64,000 nucleotides of DNA from positions 2,882,817 to 2,946,816 of the forward strand of contig JADNRZ010000002.1 in the NCBI GenBank assembly GCA_015501605.1, written 5' to 3'. Positions 25,607-36,853 of the stretch are shown here, piece by piece; the first letter of the stretch is position 1; every line of letters starts with the position of its first letter. Made by a program: the position numbers and the translations under genes. The notes beneath the pieces are model-generated. The model did no database searches. It saw nothing but the letters and a program-made list of their open reading frames with translations, and was not told the DNA's origin. Source of the stretch: Panaeolus papilionaceus (taxonomy: Eukaryota; Basidiomycota; Agaricomycetes; Agaricales).

Positions 25607-26835
25607 GACATGTTCCGACTTCTTGTAGCCTTTGGTAAGAGTTTATTTGGTGTTAACATGTAGAGAGACAATTTATGTAGTTACCCAAATGTAAATAAAT
25701 TTGAACCCTTCAGAACCGTTTTACAACAATATCTGCAAGTTCAATGTGCGTTATTTGAAAATACAATAAACGCCGACTGAACAAGACGTATAAAGCAGAG
25801 AGAGTGATGACAGATTGAAGAGAATTCACATTGGCTTTGGGGAAATCAAAACGGAACCTCTTGATCAACAAGGACAAGCAATTGTCATAGGCTCATCACG
25901 TGTTACGTGTGCACCAGTGATTACGTAGTGTATAGTGAGATAGGGGCTGTTTGGATTTTCCAGAACCTAGACATCTTTGACAATGACATTGAGACAAGAA
26001 TGTGTTTGAGCCGTTGGCCCCTTTAATCAGACCTATGTATCATCTAACGAAGTATTTATCGAACAATATGTCGCTCCAGACTGTATACATATCACTTTAT
26101 GATAAGCGCCCCTTCGGTATCAGTAGCATTTCGATTAGATCCTTACCCATGCAGCACGACTTACACGCGTCATTTTGTTAGAATCAGTGGAGTGACCACC
26201 TGGAGCTGTGTCAAAGACTGTATATCAGGACAGGGAATGCTTTATGAATAGATGACACTTGCGTTCCTGAGAGGACTCGATATTCTGAAGGGAAAAAGAA
26301 TAGGCGAAACTATATTTGCATCATGAGATTCGATGGCGTCGTTTGTGATTAGGATTGTGGCTGGGCTGAGTTCGCAGATCATCAACGACGACCAATCCTC
26401 AGCTATCCATAACCCGGCGAATAACAAAATAGCTACGTACGACCACGGTATGTTTTTCCTTCCGATTATGCGACGGACCTTTGAGGGTGGTCTTACCTTA
26501 TAAACTGTTCAGCTGGTACATAATTACCTCTGTCAATGTGGACATTTTGTGAGATTCGTAGAGATAAAATGTAAATATTATTATTATCGTTACAGTTTGT
26601 CAAGTAGTCGACCCGAAAAGAGTGACGAAATTGTGGGAAACACAAGCCGAGTCTGACATCAGGCATGTATGAATGCCAGGATTTAATATCTCCTCCCAAC
26701 AAACTCCACACCAGAACCATTCCGTTAACACCAACCTTCTCCTCCCCCGACATACTTCTGGCTCTATATCACAGGGGAAAAGTCGTCGAGCACACCGATA
26801 TCTGAATATTCACTACCCGACCTTCGACATTCAAG
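25607..26835. promoter_or_regulatory. Divergent intergenic region UGO1-like / tricalbin
   Basis: About 1.2 kb between two start codons facing away from each other. A CACGTG E-box with a following TTACGTG lies near 25896-25910, consistent with a bHLH or bZIP site but not proof of one. No supportable coding frame is present. Confidence 0.4.
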
Positions 26836-29800
26836 ATGTCGACGACTGCACCCCTGAATGCTCCCAATCCTCAAGCAGTCCCTGACGGAATCTTAGTCCA
26901 CGACATCAAAGAGCAGCCTGCACATCAAACCAACCTTGAACCAGCATCCCTACCTCCCCCTCCTATTGGCATACCACAGACGCTTGCCGACACTAAGGAT
27001 AATCAAGAGAGAGGTATGTGAAAAAAACTCATGTTCTCAAGACTCTGGCGTGTGGGAGAAGGCACAGACTGCAAGATTGCAGTACGCATCCCGTGGGGGG
27101 TGTTTGTGTATCATGCCCATCAAAAGAAACCGACGACAGTGAGAGTATATTGACAACCAGCCAATTTCGCTTATTTGCTACTGGCTCGTCTCATTATACC
27201 TTTACCGCTCGTCTCTTTTTCTCCTAACCTAATTCTGCCAGTACACTGAGCTGACACACTCCTTTCATTTTCTGTTATCATCCCAATATTCTCCCTTCTT
27301 ACTCCACATCCGCCAACTTAACTCCAACTTAACCACCAATTCTACCAGAGGTGAAAATGGAGGAAAATGGAGGTGTACCAGTCATCCCCACTATTGTCAT
27401 TGAAGATTCCGAGGATGGCCAGAAAGAAGTAAAGGCCCGAGACACGCCTCAAACCGCGCAGACTGTTCAAGATGAAGAGGCTGCAGCAGCTCCTCCTGGC
27501 GGTCTACCCACCTCCGTCGTTTCAGATGTTCCTGACTGGTACATGACCGGCTGGCGTCAGGTTACAGGCATCGACAACCCCCCTCTTCCAGAAGGTGTCG
27601 AGAAGGAAAAGCGAATTCTCGAACAGTTCATTTCGGAACAATTCTACGGTGCATGGTACCACAACGCCGCCGTCATCATCTTTGTACGTGTTCCACTGAC
27701 TGTCTTTTCTCATCATCACTCATCCTTGTTCTACGCTTATTTTGGATCGTTCATTTTTGCTCATTCGGACTGCGCTGTTTCTGTTTGTTCGTTCATACTC
27801 TTCGCTGCGTCTAACCCGATTTGGCCGGGACTCTTGTTTACAATTTGACCTGCGACTACCCTTCAGGCCGTCCTTGCAAGCCATTTCCTAACGCGTTTCA
27901 GTTTTGGATGGGGATGGTTGTTCATCATTCTGGCAATTTGTAACACCTATTACAGTACCTCAATGGAGCGTGTCAGGCGCAACGCACGAGACGATATCCA
28001 ACGCGAACTTGTCAAGACTCGTCTTGCGTCCGAGCACGAGTCTGCAGAATGGATCAACAACTTTCTTGACCGCTTTTGGCTCATGTACGAGCCCATTCTG
28101 TCGATGACCATCAAATCCTCCGTCAACCAGATTTTGAGCACCGCCGCACCTGCATTCCTGGACTCTCTCAAGCTTGAGGAGTTCACACTTGGCACCAAGG
28201 CGCCGCGCATCGACAAAGTCCGAACCTTCCCAAAGACTGAAGACGACATTGTAATGATGGATTGGGGCCTCTCGTTTACACCCATGGACGTGTCTGATAT
28301 GACTAGGAAGCAAATCGTCAACAAGACGAACCCCAAGGTTGTGCTCCACATTCGAGTAGGCAAGGGCTTGGCAACAGCTGCGTTACCTGTGCTCGTCGAG
28401 GACATCACGTTTAGTGGTCTTATGCGCATTCGTATGAAACTCATGTCGAATTTCCCCCATGTGCAAGTCGTGGATATCTGTTTCTTGGAAAAACCTACTA
28501 TTGATTATGTCCTAAAACCTCTTGGAGGCGAGACATTCGGTATTGATATCGCTAATGTACGTGCTCTAAATTTACCTTTGTCATCCTGACAGAAAGTAGC
28601 TCATGCACACACTTACGTTTAGATTCCTGGATTGTCCTCATTTATTCGAGACATGACACACGCCACTCTGGGCCCTATGATGTATGATCCCAATGTCTTC
28701 ACCCTCAATTTGGAGCAACTCTTATCCGGCAAACCTCTTGATGCTGCCATCGGTATCATGCAAGTTGTCGTTCGCTCGGCTCGTGGAATCAAGGGAACGA
28801 AGATTGGCGGTGGAACTCCTGACCCATATGTTTCTCTGTCAATTAACAACCGTGCTGAACTGGCTCGTACGAAATATAAGACCAACACGTAAGTCATACC
28901 GCATATTCACTTTGCCTGTGACAAGTTTCATCTGTTAATATGGTCTTGTGCGGAATAGGTACAACCCCACATGGATGGAAACCCACAATATCCTGATTAA
29001 CAACATCAACGAGAACCTGGTTCTAAGCCTCTACGACTACAACGATCACCGCAAGAACACAATGTTGAGCTCTGCATCCTTTGAGATGTCCAAATTGTTA
29101 GAAGATGCAACTCAGGAAGACCTCGCGGTCGAACTTTTGAAGGACGGCAAGGATCGTGGTGAACTGCGTTTCGATGTCAACTATTTCCCGGTTGTCGAGC
29201 CTGAAGAAGGTCAAGAAGAAGTCCTCGAATCTAGTGCGTGTTCTCTGCCTCATGTTTCCTTCGCACATTATTGAATATCTCCGTTTAGCCGTTGGTATCG
29301 TCCGCCTTACTATCCATCAAGCTAAAGAACTCGACAGCAACAAGTCTATGTCTGGCGAACTCAACCCCTTCGCGAAAGTTTACATCAACGGATCTCGCAA
29401 GGCTGGTTATGCGACTCCCCGTTACAAGCACACCAACAACCCAGTGTGGGAGGCGCCATATGAATATCTCTGCACAGACAAGGAAAATGCTACGGTCACT
29501 ATCAAAATTATTGACGATAGAGACTTTTTGAAGGATCCCGTGGTTGGCTACATGGCAATCAAGCTAACGGACCTGTTGGAAGCTAAAGGACAAGCAGGAC
29601 GAGATTGGTTCCCATTGAGCGGTTGCAAGTCAGGCAAGCTCAGGTTGTCTGCTGACTGGAAACCTTTGGCAATGGCTGGTGCACTTCACGGAAGCGAGCA
29701 ATACGCCCCGCCCATTGGTGTCGTCCGATTGGTCATTGACCGTGCTGCGGATGTCAAGTGGGTCGCTTTTTTTTTTTTTTGGTATCTCTTTGGTGGCAGT

Positions 29801-32560
29801 ATTGATACGAGAATCGTAGGAACGTCGAGGCTGCACTTGGTGGCAAGAGCGATCCTTATGTCCGTGTGCAAGTCCGCAATGTCACAAAGGGTAGGACAGA
29901 GGTTATCAACAACAGTAAGTTTTAGCTCAAGTTTTATTCGATGCTCGACGATACTCAAACGACGGTAGACTTGAATCCTGTGTGGGAGCAAATCATCTAT
30001 ATTCCAGGTACGCCGAGCAGTTTAATTCTTTACTTCTCTATCCTGACATGTCGCACGCAGTTCATTCTCTCCGTGAAAATATGATTCTCGAGTGCATGGA
30101 TTACCAAAACCTCACCCGCGATCGCTCGCTAGGCTCTACAGAACTCCGCGTCGCAGATCTGGCCACTGAATCTCAGGACGAAAAGTACCCCTTCCAGTCA
30201 TCTGGTGTTGTTTCCTACAACGCACCCCTCCGTCTTGACAAGGACGGTGTGCATAAAGGAACTCTCCAATACACTGCTGAATTCGTGCCCTCGCTTAATG
30301 TTGAGTTCCACAAGTTCGAAGACAGCCAAAGGGAGATCAGTCACGACAACGCAAGCGACGCTGGTGGCGATGTCAGCCCAGCCGAAGATGACGATCATCA
30401 CGATGGACCAATTGCTATTACCATCAAGTCCGAGCCCAAGAAGGTTGAACAGAAACCAGCTGGTACAAATGGAGCCCCCGCGAAAGGCGCTGATTCAGCA
30501 TCCATCAAGTCAGCCAAAGAGAGCTTATCGGAGCCAAATAGAGAAGGTCCACAGAGCAATGGTAATGGCAAAAGGAATAGCGTTGGTAGTGTCAATGGTA
30601 ATGGTAATGGTGTTGGAGAACCGGGTCAAAATAAGCAAGGTCTCGTTCTGAGTACCGAAGAGCTGCTTCAGCACCGTGAGTTGCTCTTCCGTATCGATTT
30701 ACCCTTTGGGCTTTGTCGCTAATAATCCTTCATAGAATCCGGCATTATTGTATTCCATGCTATTTCCGGCCATCTTGCTAAGAAGGCTCGTCTCGAGGTT
30801 TTGTTGGACGATGGATACTGGCCTGCATTCACGACTCAGAAGGCTCGCAGCCATCACGCGCAATGGGGCTACGTCGGCGAGGGCTTTGTGAAGGAAGTTG
30901 ACTTCGGCCGTGTGTGGTTGAGGTTGAACGAGAAAGACGACAGCGAAAAGGAAGACATTATCGGAGAATTCAAGGAAGACGCCAAGACGTTCCTGCAAGC
31001 TACCTTGGTATAGCGTTCATACCGTCGAATTTACTCGAGCTAATCTGTTTCAGAGTGGACCCAGGACATATACCCTGAAGGATATCAACGACAAGTATAC
31101 TTCAACAGTCACCATCGAGGCGAGATATATCCCTGTTCCTGTCAAGCTGGATGCAAAGGAGAGTGTTAATAGTAAGTACTGATTGCAATGAGCTAGCTGT
31201 AACATATGTGACTCAAATGCTCGTTATATAGACCAAGGTATCCTACGCGTTGAACTCATTGACGGCCGGGAAATTCGTGGTGTTGACCGTTCTGGTAAGG
31301 GAGTCTACCTTGCACCTTTATGTGTGCTTTTAACACAGGTATAGGTAAATCCGATCCATTTGCTGTGTTCCAGCTTAATGGCCAGAAGGTTTACAAGTCA
31401 CAAACGAAGAAGAAAACCATTGCGCCAGAGTGGAATGAGAGTTTCGATGTCACAATTGTAGGTGTAATATCCTTGATCTATCACCGTATTCTCAGACATC
31501 GTTTTTTGTTTTAGCCTTCCAGGGCTGCTGCAGACTTTTCTCTCGAGCTTTTCGATTGGAACCAGATCGAACAGGCTAAGAGTCTTGGTGTTGCAGCCAT
31601 TGATGTGGCGAGTCTGGAACCTTTCGAAGCTCAAGAACGAACCATCAATTTGTCCAGCCACAAGCACGGAGAAAAGGGTCAAGTTCGCATTCGCATGGTG
31701 TTCAGACCAGAAATTATCGCCAAGCAGAGGAAGAATACCTCCACATTTTCTACCGCAGGTCGTGCGATGACACAAATTGGCGGTTTGCCTCTGTCAGCCG
31801 GAAAGGGCGTCTTCCACGGCGTTACAAGTGTGTTCAAGCGTGGCGATAAAGACGAAGATGATATCATGGTTCTCACTGAATCGGCACCAGTGGCAGACCA
31901 GTTGTCCCAGCCTTCAGGTGCTATTGGTGAAAATGCAACTGCAGTGTTCCCTGCGGCTGCGAACGAATCTACCTCGAGCGAACCAGGCACCCTCAGAATT
32001 ACCGTTGTGGACGCTAAAGACCTGATCCATTCTGATGTCAAGCCGTATGCTACTCTCCGTGTCGGTGATAAGGAACACAAGACGAAGCACACTGGGAAGA
32101 CAGGGTCCCCTGAATGGCAAGCCCTACCCTTGCGTTTTAACTGTGTATTTTCGCTGATGCAAGTTTTGTGTAGGAATGAATCCTTTATCTTCGCTGCATC
32201 TTCTTTCACACCTAAACTATTCATCTGGGTCCATGACCACAAGACACTCGGCAAAGACAAAGAACTCGCTGAAGGCGAGGTGGATGTAAGCTCAAATTTT
32301 ACGGAAATATCGAGCTTCTTGCTCACTCTTCACAGATCTGGCGCCACATCCAAACGAATGGTATTTCTTCAGCAGAAGTTGTCGTTCAACTCCGTCCAGG
32401 CGGTATGATGCAGCTGAGGCTGGAGTTTGATTCGGAGTCAAACCCCAACAGCAGCAGCAACTCAGTCCACTCTGGTCACCACATGGGAAAAACGATGTCA
32501 ATTACACCTTCACGATTCAGCCTCAGGGGACATCGCCCCCATGAGAGCGACGACTCCTAA
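26836..32560 (+). CDS. TCB: Tricalbin / extended-synaptotagmin-like ER-plasma membrane tether (SMP + multiple C2 domains)
   Basis: Tethers cortical ER to the plasma membrane and moves lipids at contact sites. Sixteen exons join without a frame break into 1488 aa. Order: disordered N-terminus, WYMTGWRQVTG, hydrophobic hairpin (AWYHNAAVIIFAVLASHFL to FGWGWLFIILAICN), the SMP domain (AEWINNFLDRFWLMYEPIL to LGGETFGIDIANIPGLSSFI), then C2 domains starting near VVVRSARGIKG, TIHQAKELDSNKS, LVIDRAADVKN, VELIDGREIRG and RITVVDAKDLIH. An acidic, Asn/Gly-rich linker separates the third and fourth C2 modules. The Asp residues of calcium loops (TPDPYV, KSDPYV, KSDPFAVF) are present in some C2 modules. The first intron is 335 nt; intron 14 (32117-32173) is GC-AG and in frame. 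A shortened paralogue lies at 34127-35127. Confidence 0.95.
32117..32173 (+). other. TCB: GC-AG intron, 57 nt and in-frame, in the last C2 domain of the tricalbin
   Basis: The donor is GAATG/gcaagc and the acceptor tgtgtag/GAAT. Splicing restores SPEWNESFIF, the standard C2 strand motif, whereas read-through inserts 19 residues after SPEW without any stop. The donor fits the GC-type consensus (G/GCAAG). Because the length is a multiple of three, gene finders may leave it as coding. Confidence 0.82.
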
Positions 32561-32762
32561 TGTTCATGCCATAATCTTGTGCAATCATCCCATTTTCCGT
32601 CCAACATTCACACTGAGGCTTACTTCTCTGCCTTGCGAACATTTTTTACAGTATCAGCTTTCATTTTGTACTTCTCTTTGACTAATGCCCATTCATTTGA
32701 CGCCTGCTAGTTTATCTGCTCCAGTATTCACATTCTATATAGGAATTGTTTCTATGATGAAA

Positions 32763-33773
32763 TCAATTTCTGGCATGAACAATTGAACGATTGTGATCCA
32801 TACCTATGGGCGTAAATCGGATGATGAAGAGATGCTCTCTGCCTGCCCGACGTTGAAACACAATCTAAATGACGGCGATGACTACCAATTAGTAGGTTTA
32901 GGGGATAGCACTTACCGCATGCTCAAGTCCATAATTGTCCTTCATTTCTTGACATATTTTTGGTATGTTGTTCTCCTTTAGAGCTACTAGATAAAATCGA
33001 CCTCCTGGCGATAATAATCGCTAGAAACACCGATGAACGGAAATTCCTCTCCGAATTCGTTCAACACTAACCTCCACTCGACGCAGAAAGATATCAGTCA
33101 CTTGCATGCCGTCTGACCCTCCTGCCCATGCTCCCCCGATGTTGCCATGTGCTTGGGCCTTGAGCGCTTCTTGCGCCGAAGTAGGCACGTACGGAGGATT
33201 GAACAACACCACATCAACCTTTCCGGTTAACCTCTGGGCGATCGGTGTGTCCAAAGAGCCATTTATCACATCGATGTTCACCTTATTAAATATGCATCAG
33301 GATTGGTAGCTTCTGAATGACGTTTGGGAAGGTTATACCTTATTTCGAATGCCAGTCGAGTAGGTGCATTTACACGCATGTGGATTGATATCAGTGCATA
33401 GATAGACTGGATGCAATCAATGAGGTGTCGCTCTCTTCTTTTTTTCGATTGCAAACGCACGTACGGACGTTCCTAATATTTGAGCAAGAAAGCTGGTAAC
33501 ACAGCCAGATCCCGATCTATGACCAAGAAAAATTATCCAAGACATACCGAAAGCTTTGAGATGAATGGCGTACCCTATTTCTAGACAAACGGATGGTTTG
33601 GAGGACTTCAACGCCTCCATGTCTGCTTCTAATGCATCGAGCAACAGGAACGTGTCCTCTGAATGAGCAGGTGAGCAGGAATTGGTTTGAGTCCCAGTAA
33701 ACTAACCTGCGGGCTCATAGACATGATCATAGTCCTCCCGTTTGAGGTGTGATAAATCTGGTGTCGGGATCAT
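32763..33773 (-). CDS. MTQ2: eRF1 methyltransferase catalytic subunit (HemK2/Mtq2)
   Basis: With Trm112, Mtq2 methylates the GGQ glutamine of release factor eRF1. Exons join from ATG 33773: MIPTPDLSHLKREDYDHVYE then PAEDTFLLLDALEADM; CLEIGSGSGCVTSFLAQ (SAM motif I); YLCTDINPHACK; VDVVLFNPPYVPT (the N-P-P-Y active site that holds the target amide); GGSDGMQVTDIFLRRVE; RLLSPGGRFYLVALKENN; and a final exon with FQRRAGREHLFIIRF. The donor gtgcgt after SVL and a 50-nt-class intron before RLLSPGG are needed to keep frame. The length of about 240 aa is normal. The gene converges on the tricalbin stop (202 bp) and is divergent from the C2-only gene. Confidence 0.94.
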
Positions 33774-34126
33774 TGCTGAAAACGAACTGTGCGGTATCTA
33801 GCAAACAGGTGTCGTCTTCGGAATCTAATCTTTGTGAACGGATCAAATACTGACTGAACTTGCCGGACAAACAGAGGGGCACCGATCCTTGTCGCCACCC
33901 TACCACGACCCTCTGTGCAAGGTTAATCATTCTGAAGGAGCCTCGTGTACCAGTCATGTTGGCACATAAAAGCAACGAACTGTTCTCAAGCAACCGTGCT
34001 TGCCCACATTAATCATAGCCAAGGCGACCAAATGGTATGACAATGTCCTGACAGTTGTTTCCGAGTCTTTCACTTGATTTTGCACCACTAACTTTTTGAT
34101 TTTAGAGGTCTTGTCTTGCATACGTT
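33774..34126. promoter_or_regulatory. Divergent promoter MTQ2 / C2-only gene
   Basis: 353 bp between the two start codons. Open frames reading through here on the minus strand are antisense to no known gene and show no domain. No recognisable factor site. Confidence 0.4.
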
Positions 34127-35127
34127 ATGACATCGCTCCATCGACGCAGTAATGTATATGACCATCTTCCGGCATCGGAGGAACGCAACACTATTGGCGT
34201 TTTGCGAGTTGTGATACAAACGCTGGATATCACACAAAATTACATTGTCCGAAATCCCAATCCATTTGTCCAGCTGGGTATCAGGGGCAGCAACGACTTT
34301 CAATCTACTAGCTGGGTAAAGAGCACGTCCGTCGGTTTCCCTTTGTAACCATGAGCGCTTGCTGATCTGCGCTGTTAGTTGCTCTGCGAACTGGGTCACG
34401 GAGTCATTTTCTATCCTCGTTTCCTCGCTTGAGGATGTTCTCGAACTTCGTGTTCGGGATTATCATAGACTAATGAGGTCAACTTCCATCGGAGTCGCTT
34501 CATTCCCCCTCAATCTGTTGAAATCCGACAGGGCCAGAGTTGGGCAGGTGGCTGATGTCCTTGACGAAGGCGAAGTAGTGGGGCGGATCTTATTTGATGT
34601 GCTTTATTACCCCGTTGCGGAACATGAAAAAGGGGGTTCATCGGATGGCAACAGTGAGTATAGGTGGCTCATCTATGATTTCTTGTGTGCAAACCTTTTC
34701 TACAGATTCCGGCCTTGTTCTCATCCAAATAATTCAGGCGGACGAGTTACAGATAGAGACGCCCATATGCTCGGGCCCTTGCAGGTTGACAGTCACCCTG
34801 AGTCTTGGATGGGATAATCGACCAATACACATAACGCCACCTACGACCTTCAGTGGATGTCCATCATGGAACTCGAGATTCGAATTTCTATGCCCCGATC
34901 GAACAAACACCACAGTCGTCGCCAAAATGCTGGCCACAGAACATGAAGGCGAACCTATAACTATAGGCTATATGTGTTTACCGCTGGACAACCTTCTAGA
35001 GACAATGCAGGATTCAGGAACATGGTGGCCGCTGATGGGGTGTCCCAATGGTCGACTCAAGCTGTTTGCGACATGGAAGCCAATCCTTGCAGAAAGTAAC
35101 AACCGAAATAGTCTATACATGTTCTGA
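34127..35127 (+). CDS. C2-domain-only protein, partial paralogue of the neighbouring tricalbin
   Basis: Three exons: from ATG 34127 to a gtccgt donor near 34328, from about 34380 to a gtgagt donor near 34651, and from about 34706 to the stop. The product has about 290 aa and two C2-like modules. The first has VLRVVIQTLDITQNY, NPFVQLGIRG, and ELRVRDYHRLMRSTSIG; the second has LIQIIQADELQIETPI, FEFLCPDRTNTTVVAKM and TWWPLMGCPNGRLKLFATWK. These align block by block with the first two C2 modules of the tricalbin (compare DWFPLSGCKSGKLRLSADWK). Both introns sit at the same positions and phases as in the tricalbin (phase 2 in the first C2, phase 1 between C2s). The SMP and membrane segments are missing and the calcium-loop Asp residues are largely lost. 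No internal stop is seen, so it may still be expressed as a soluble protein. Confidence 0.8.
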
Positions 35128-35234
35128 TTAGAGGCAAGGTCATATGTACAGTTATATCAGCCAGAGTTCATGCAACAGGATTTGTATGGGTATACCTAGA
35201 TAAAAGCGCAATAAATATATGTAGTCTTATTAAA

Positions 35235-36487
35235 TCACTTCTTCGCACAAAGCACAGTCCAGTCAATACCAGCCCCCTCTCCATATTTCTCGATCAACCA
35301 TTCATTGGCCTTTTTAAAGTGCTCATTTCCAATGAAGCCTCGCCTTGCAGAAAGCGGTGAAGGGTGGGCCGACTCAAGGACAAGATGTTTTTTCTAATAA
35401 ATCATTGTTCTAGTTAGATATGAAAACTTTAAAAGAAATGACACGGCGGACCTTATCCACAGAGAGTTTGGCCAAAGTCTTCTGCGCAGGCAGACCCCAG
35501 GCCATAAAAACAACACCCTCTTGCTCAGTGTTTTTGCGCTTCAGAACTGCACGAAGTGCTTCGCCAGTAAACGTCTCCCAACCTTGCTTGGCATGAGATC
35601 CTGCAGAGTGCGCTCGAACAGTGAGACTGGAGTTAAGCCAAAGTACGCCCAGTTCTGCTACAGGGGACAAATCTCTGTTTGAATGGAACATGAACTTGAT
35701 AAGGCCGTATAATATCGAACATTTACGGATATTACTTACCCCGACTTCGGTGATTTGAAACCTGGAATATCGCTCTCAAGCTGTTTGTAAATATTTTTGA
35801 GAGAGGGTGGGGGCTTGGTAGGCTCAAGCACGGAGAAAGCGAGGCCATGTGCTTGACCAACGTCGTGGTAAGGGTCCTAAATACACTGCTCAGAGTCGAA
35901 GTGGTGGAGCCGTTCAAAGAAGGTCGCATACCTGACCGAGAATAACAACTTTCACACTGTCCAGTGGGGTATAGCGGGACCATGAGTAGATATTATCGAC
36001 TGAGAAAGCAGGTCAAATAAGCGGGAAGATAGACAGCAAGCCAACTCACGAGCAGGGTATACCGTATGCGACTTAGTTTCACTCAGAAGATATTTTTTGA
36101 GCTGAAAACGACAATTAGAAGTCATGCAAGAACATAGAGTACAGGAATTCACACCTTTACAAAGTAGGGTTTTTTGAATTCTGGTTGAAGGACTTTGCGC
36201 CATGACTCCTCCATAGTCTCTTCTTCCAGTGTCTCCAGCACTGCTTGAGAGACGGCTTGTGTTTGGGAGCCTGATGCAGTTGCACTGCAAAGTAATGAAT
36301 AAGCAAGTGTTTATTCAATATTGAAAGTCTAGGTGTACTTTGAAGGCTCTGCGGCAGTCGTCTTCACCGTTTTTTTCGTGACAGCAGCGGCAACAGCTTT
36401 AGCGGCGCCTTTACTTGTGCGAACAGCTTTAGTGACGACTGTTGCGGACATTTCTGTTTCTTCCGCGTTAGAAGTCGCTCGAGTCAT
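35235..36487 (-). CDS. UNG1: Uracil-DNA glycosylase (family 1)
   Basis: Removes uracil from DNA as the first step of base excision repair, in nucleus and mitochondria. Exons join as an N-terminal basic Ala/Thr-rich region ([20 protein letters not shown]), a helix with [20 protein letters not shown], then [13 protein letters not shown], the water-activating loop [72 protein letters not shown] and the minor-groove loop [14 protein letters not shown]. Catalytic Asp (GQDPYHD) and His (HPSPLS) are present. The ending WTVLCAKK is normal. Three in-frame Met codons are possible starts (36580, 36487, 36451); 36487 is a compromise, and alternative starts could serve nuclear and mitochondrial forms, as in other eukaryotes. 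Confidence 0.93.
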
Positions 36488-36853
36488 TAGAAGGAGGGAG
36501 AGAGGGCGAGGAAAGACGAGGGTATTCACAGTTCTTGGGGATGCTGATGAAAAGCAACCGCCGCTGTCATCGGTCGCCAATTATAGGCGCCTTTGTTGAC
36601 GCGTTGTTTGGCACACCGCACGCGACTCGTGATGGTAATTAATTGTCTGGGCATCTGAGTCACCTTTCTTGGATCAGTCTGTAACTTGCAAATAACTGGT
36701 CTCGCTCAAAATACGAACAGGAATTAAAATAGGTATGATATACAATGCTAAGGAGTCAGATACTGTAGGTTACATGAGTTAGGCAGGGAGCCGCTGCGGA
36801 ATGGTTGCAGCCTGTTCATACCACACGCCCATCAGAATTAAAATGTCCACATC
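36488..36853. other. Spacer between UNG1 start and kinesin-6 stop
   Basis: 366 bp, both neighbours on the minus strand. Holds the kinesin 3' UTR and the presumed UNG1 promoter; the first ~90 bp may be coding if UNG1 starts at 36580. No other feature is seen. Confidence 0.4.

Noticed and set aside
29766..29780. Run of 14-15 T in the tricalbin
   Set aside because: Lies in an intron (29758-29819) as a polypyrimidine-like tract; ordinary, though prone to sequencing length error.
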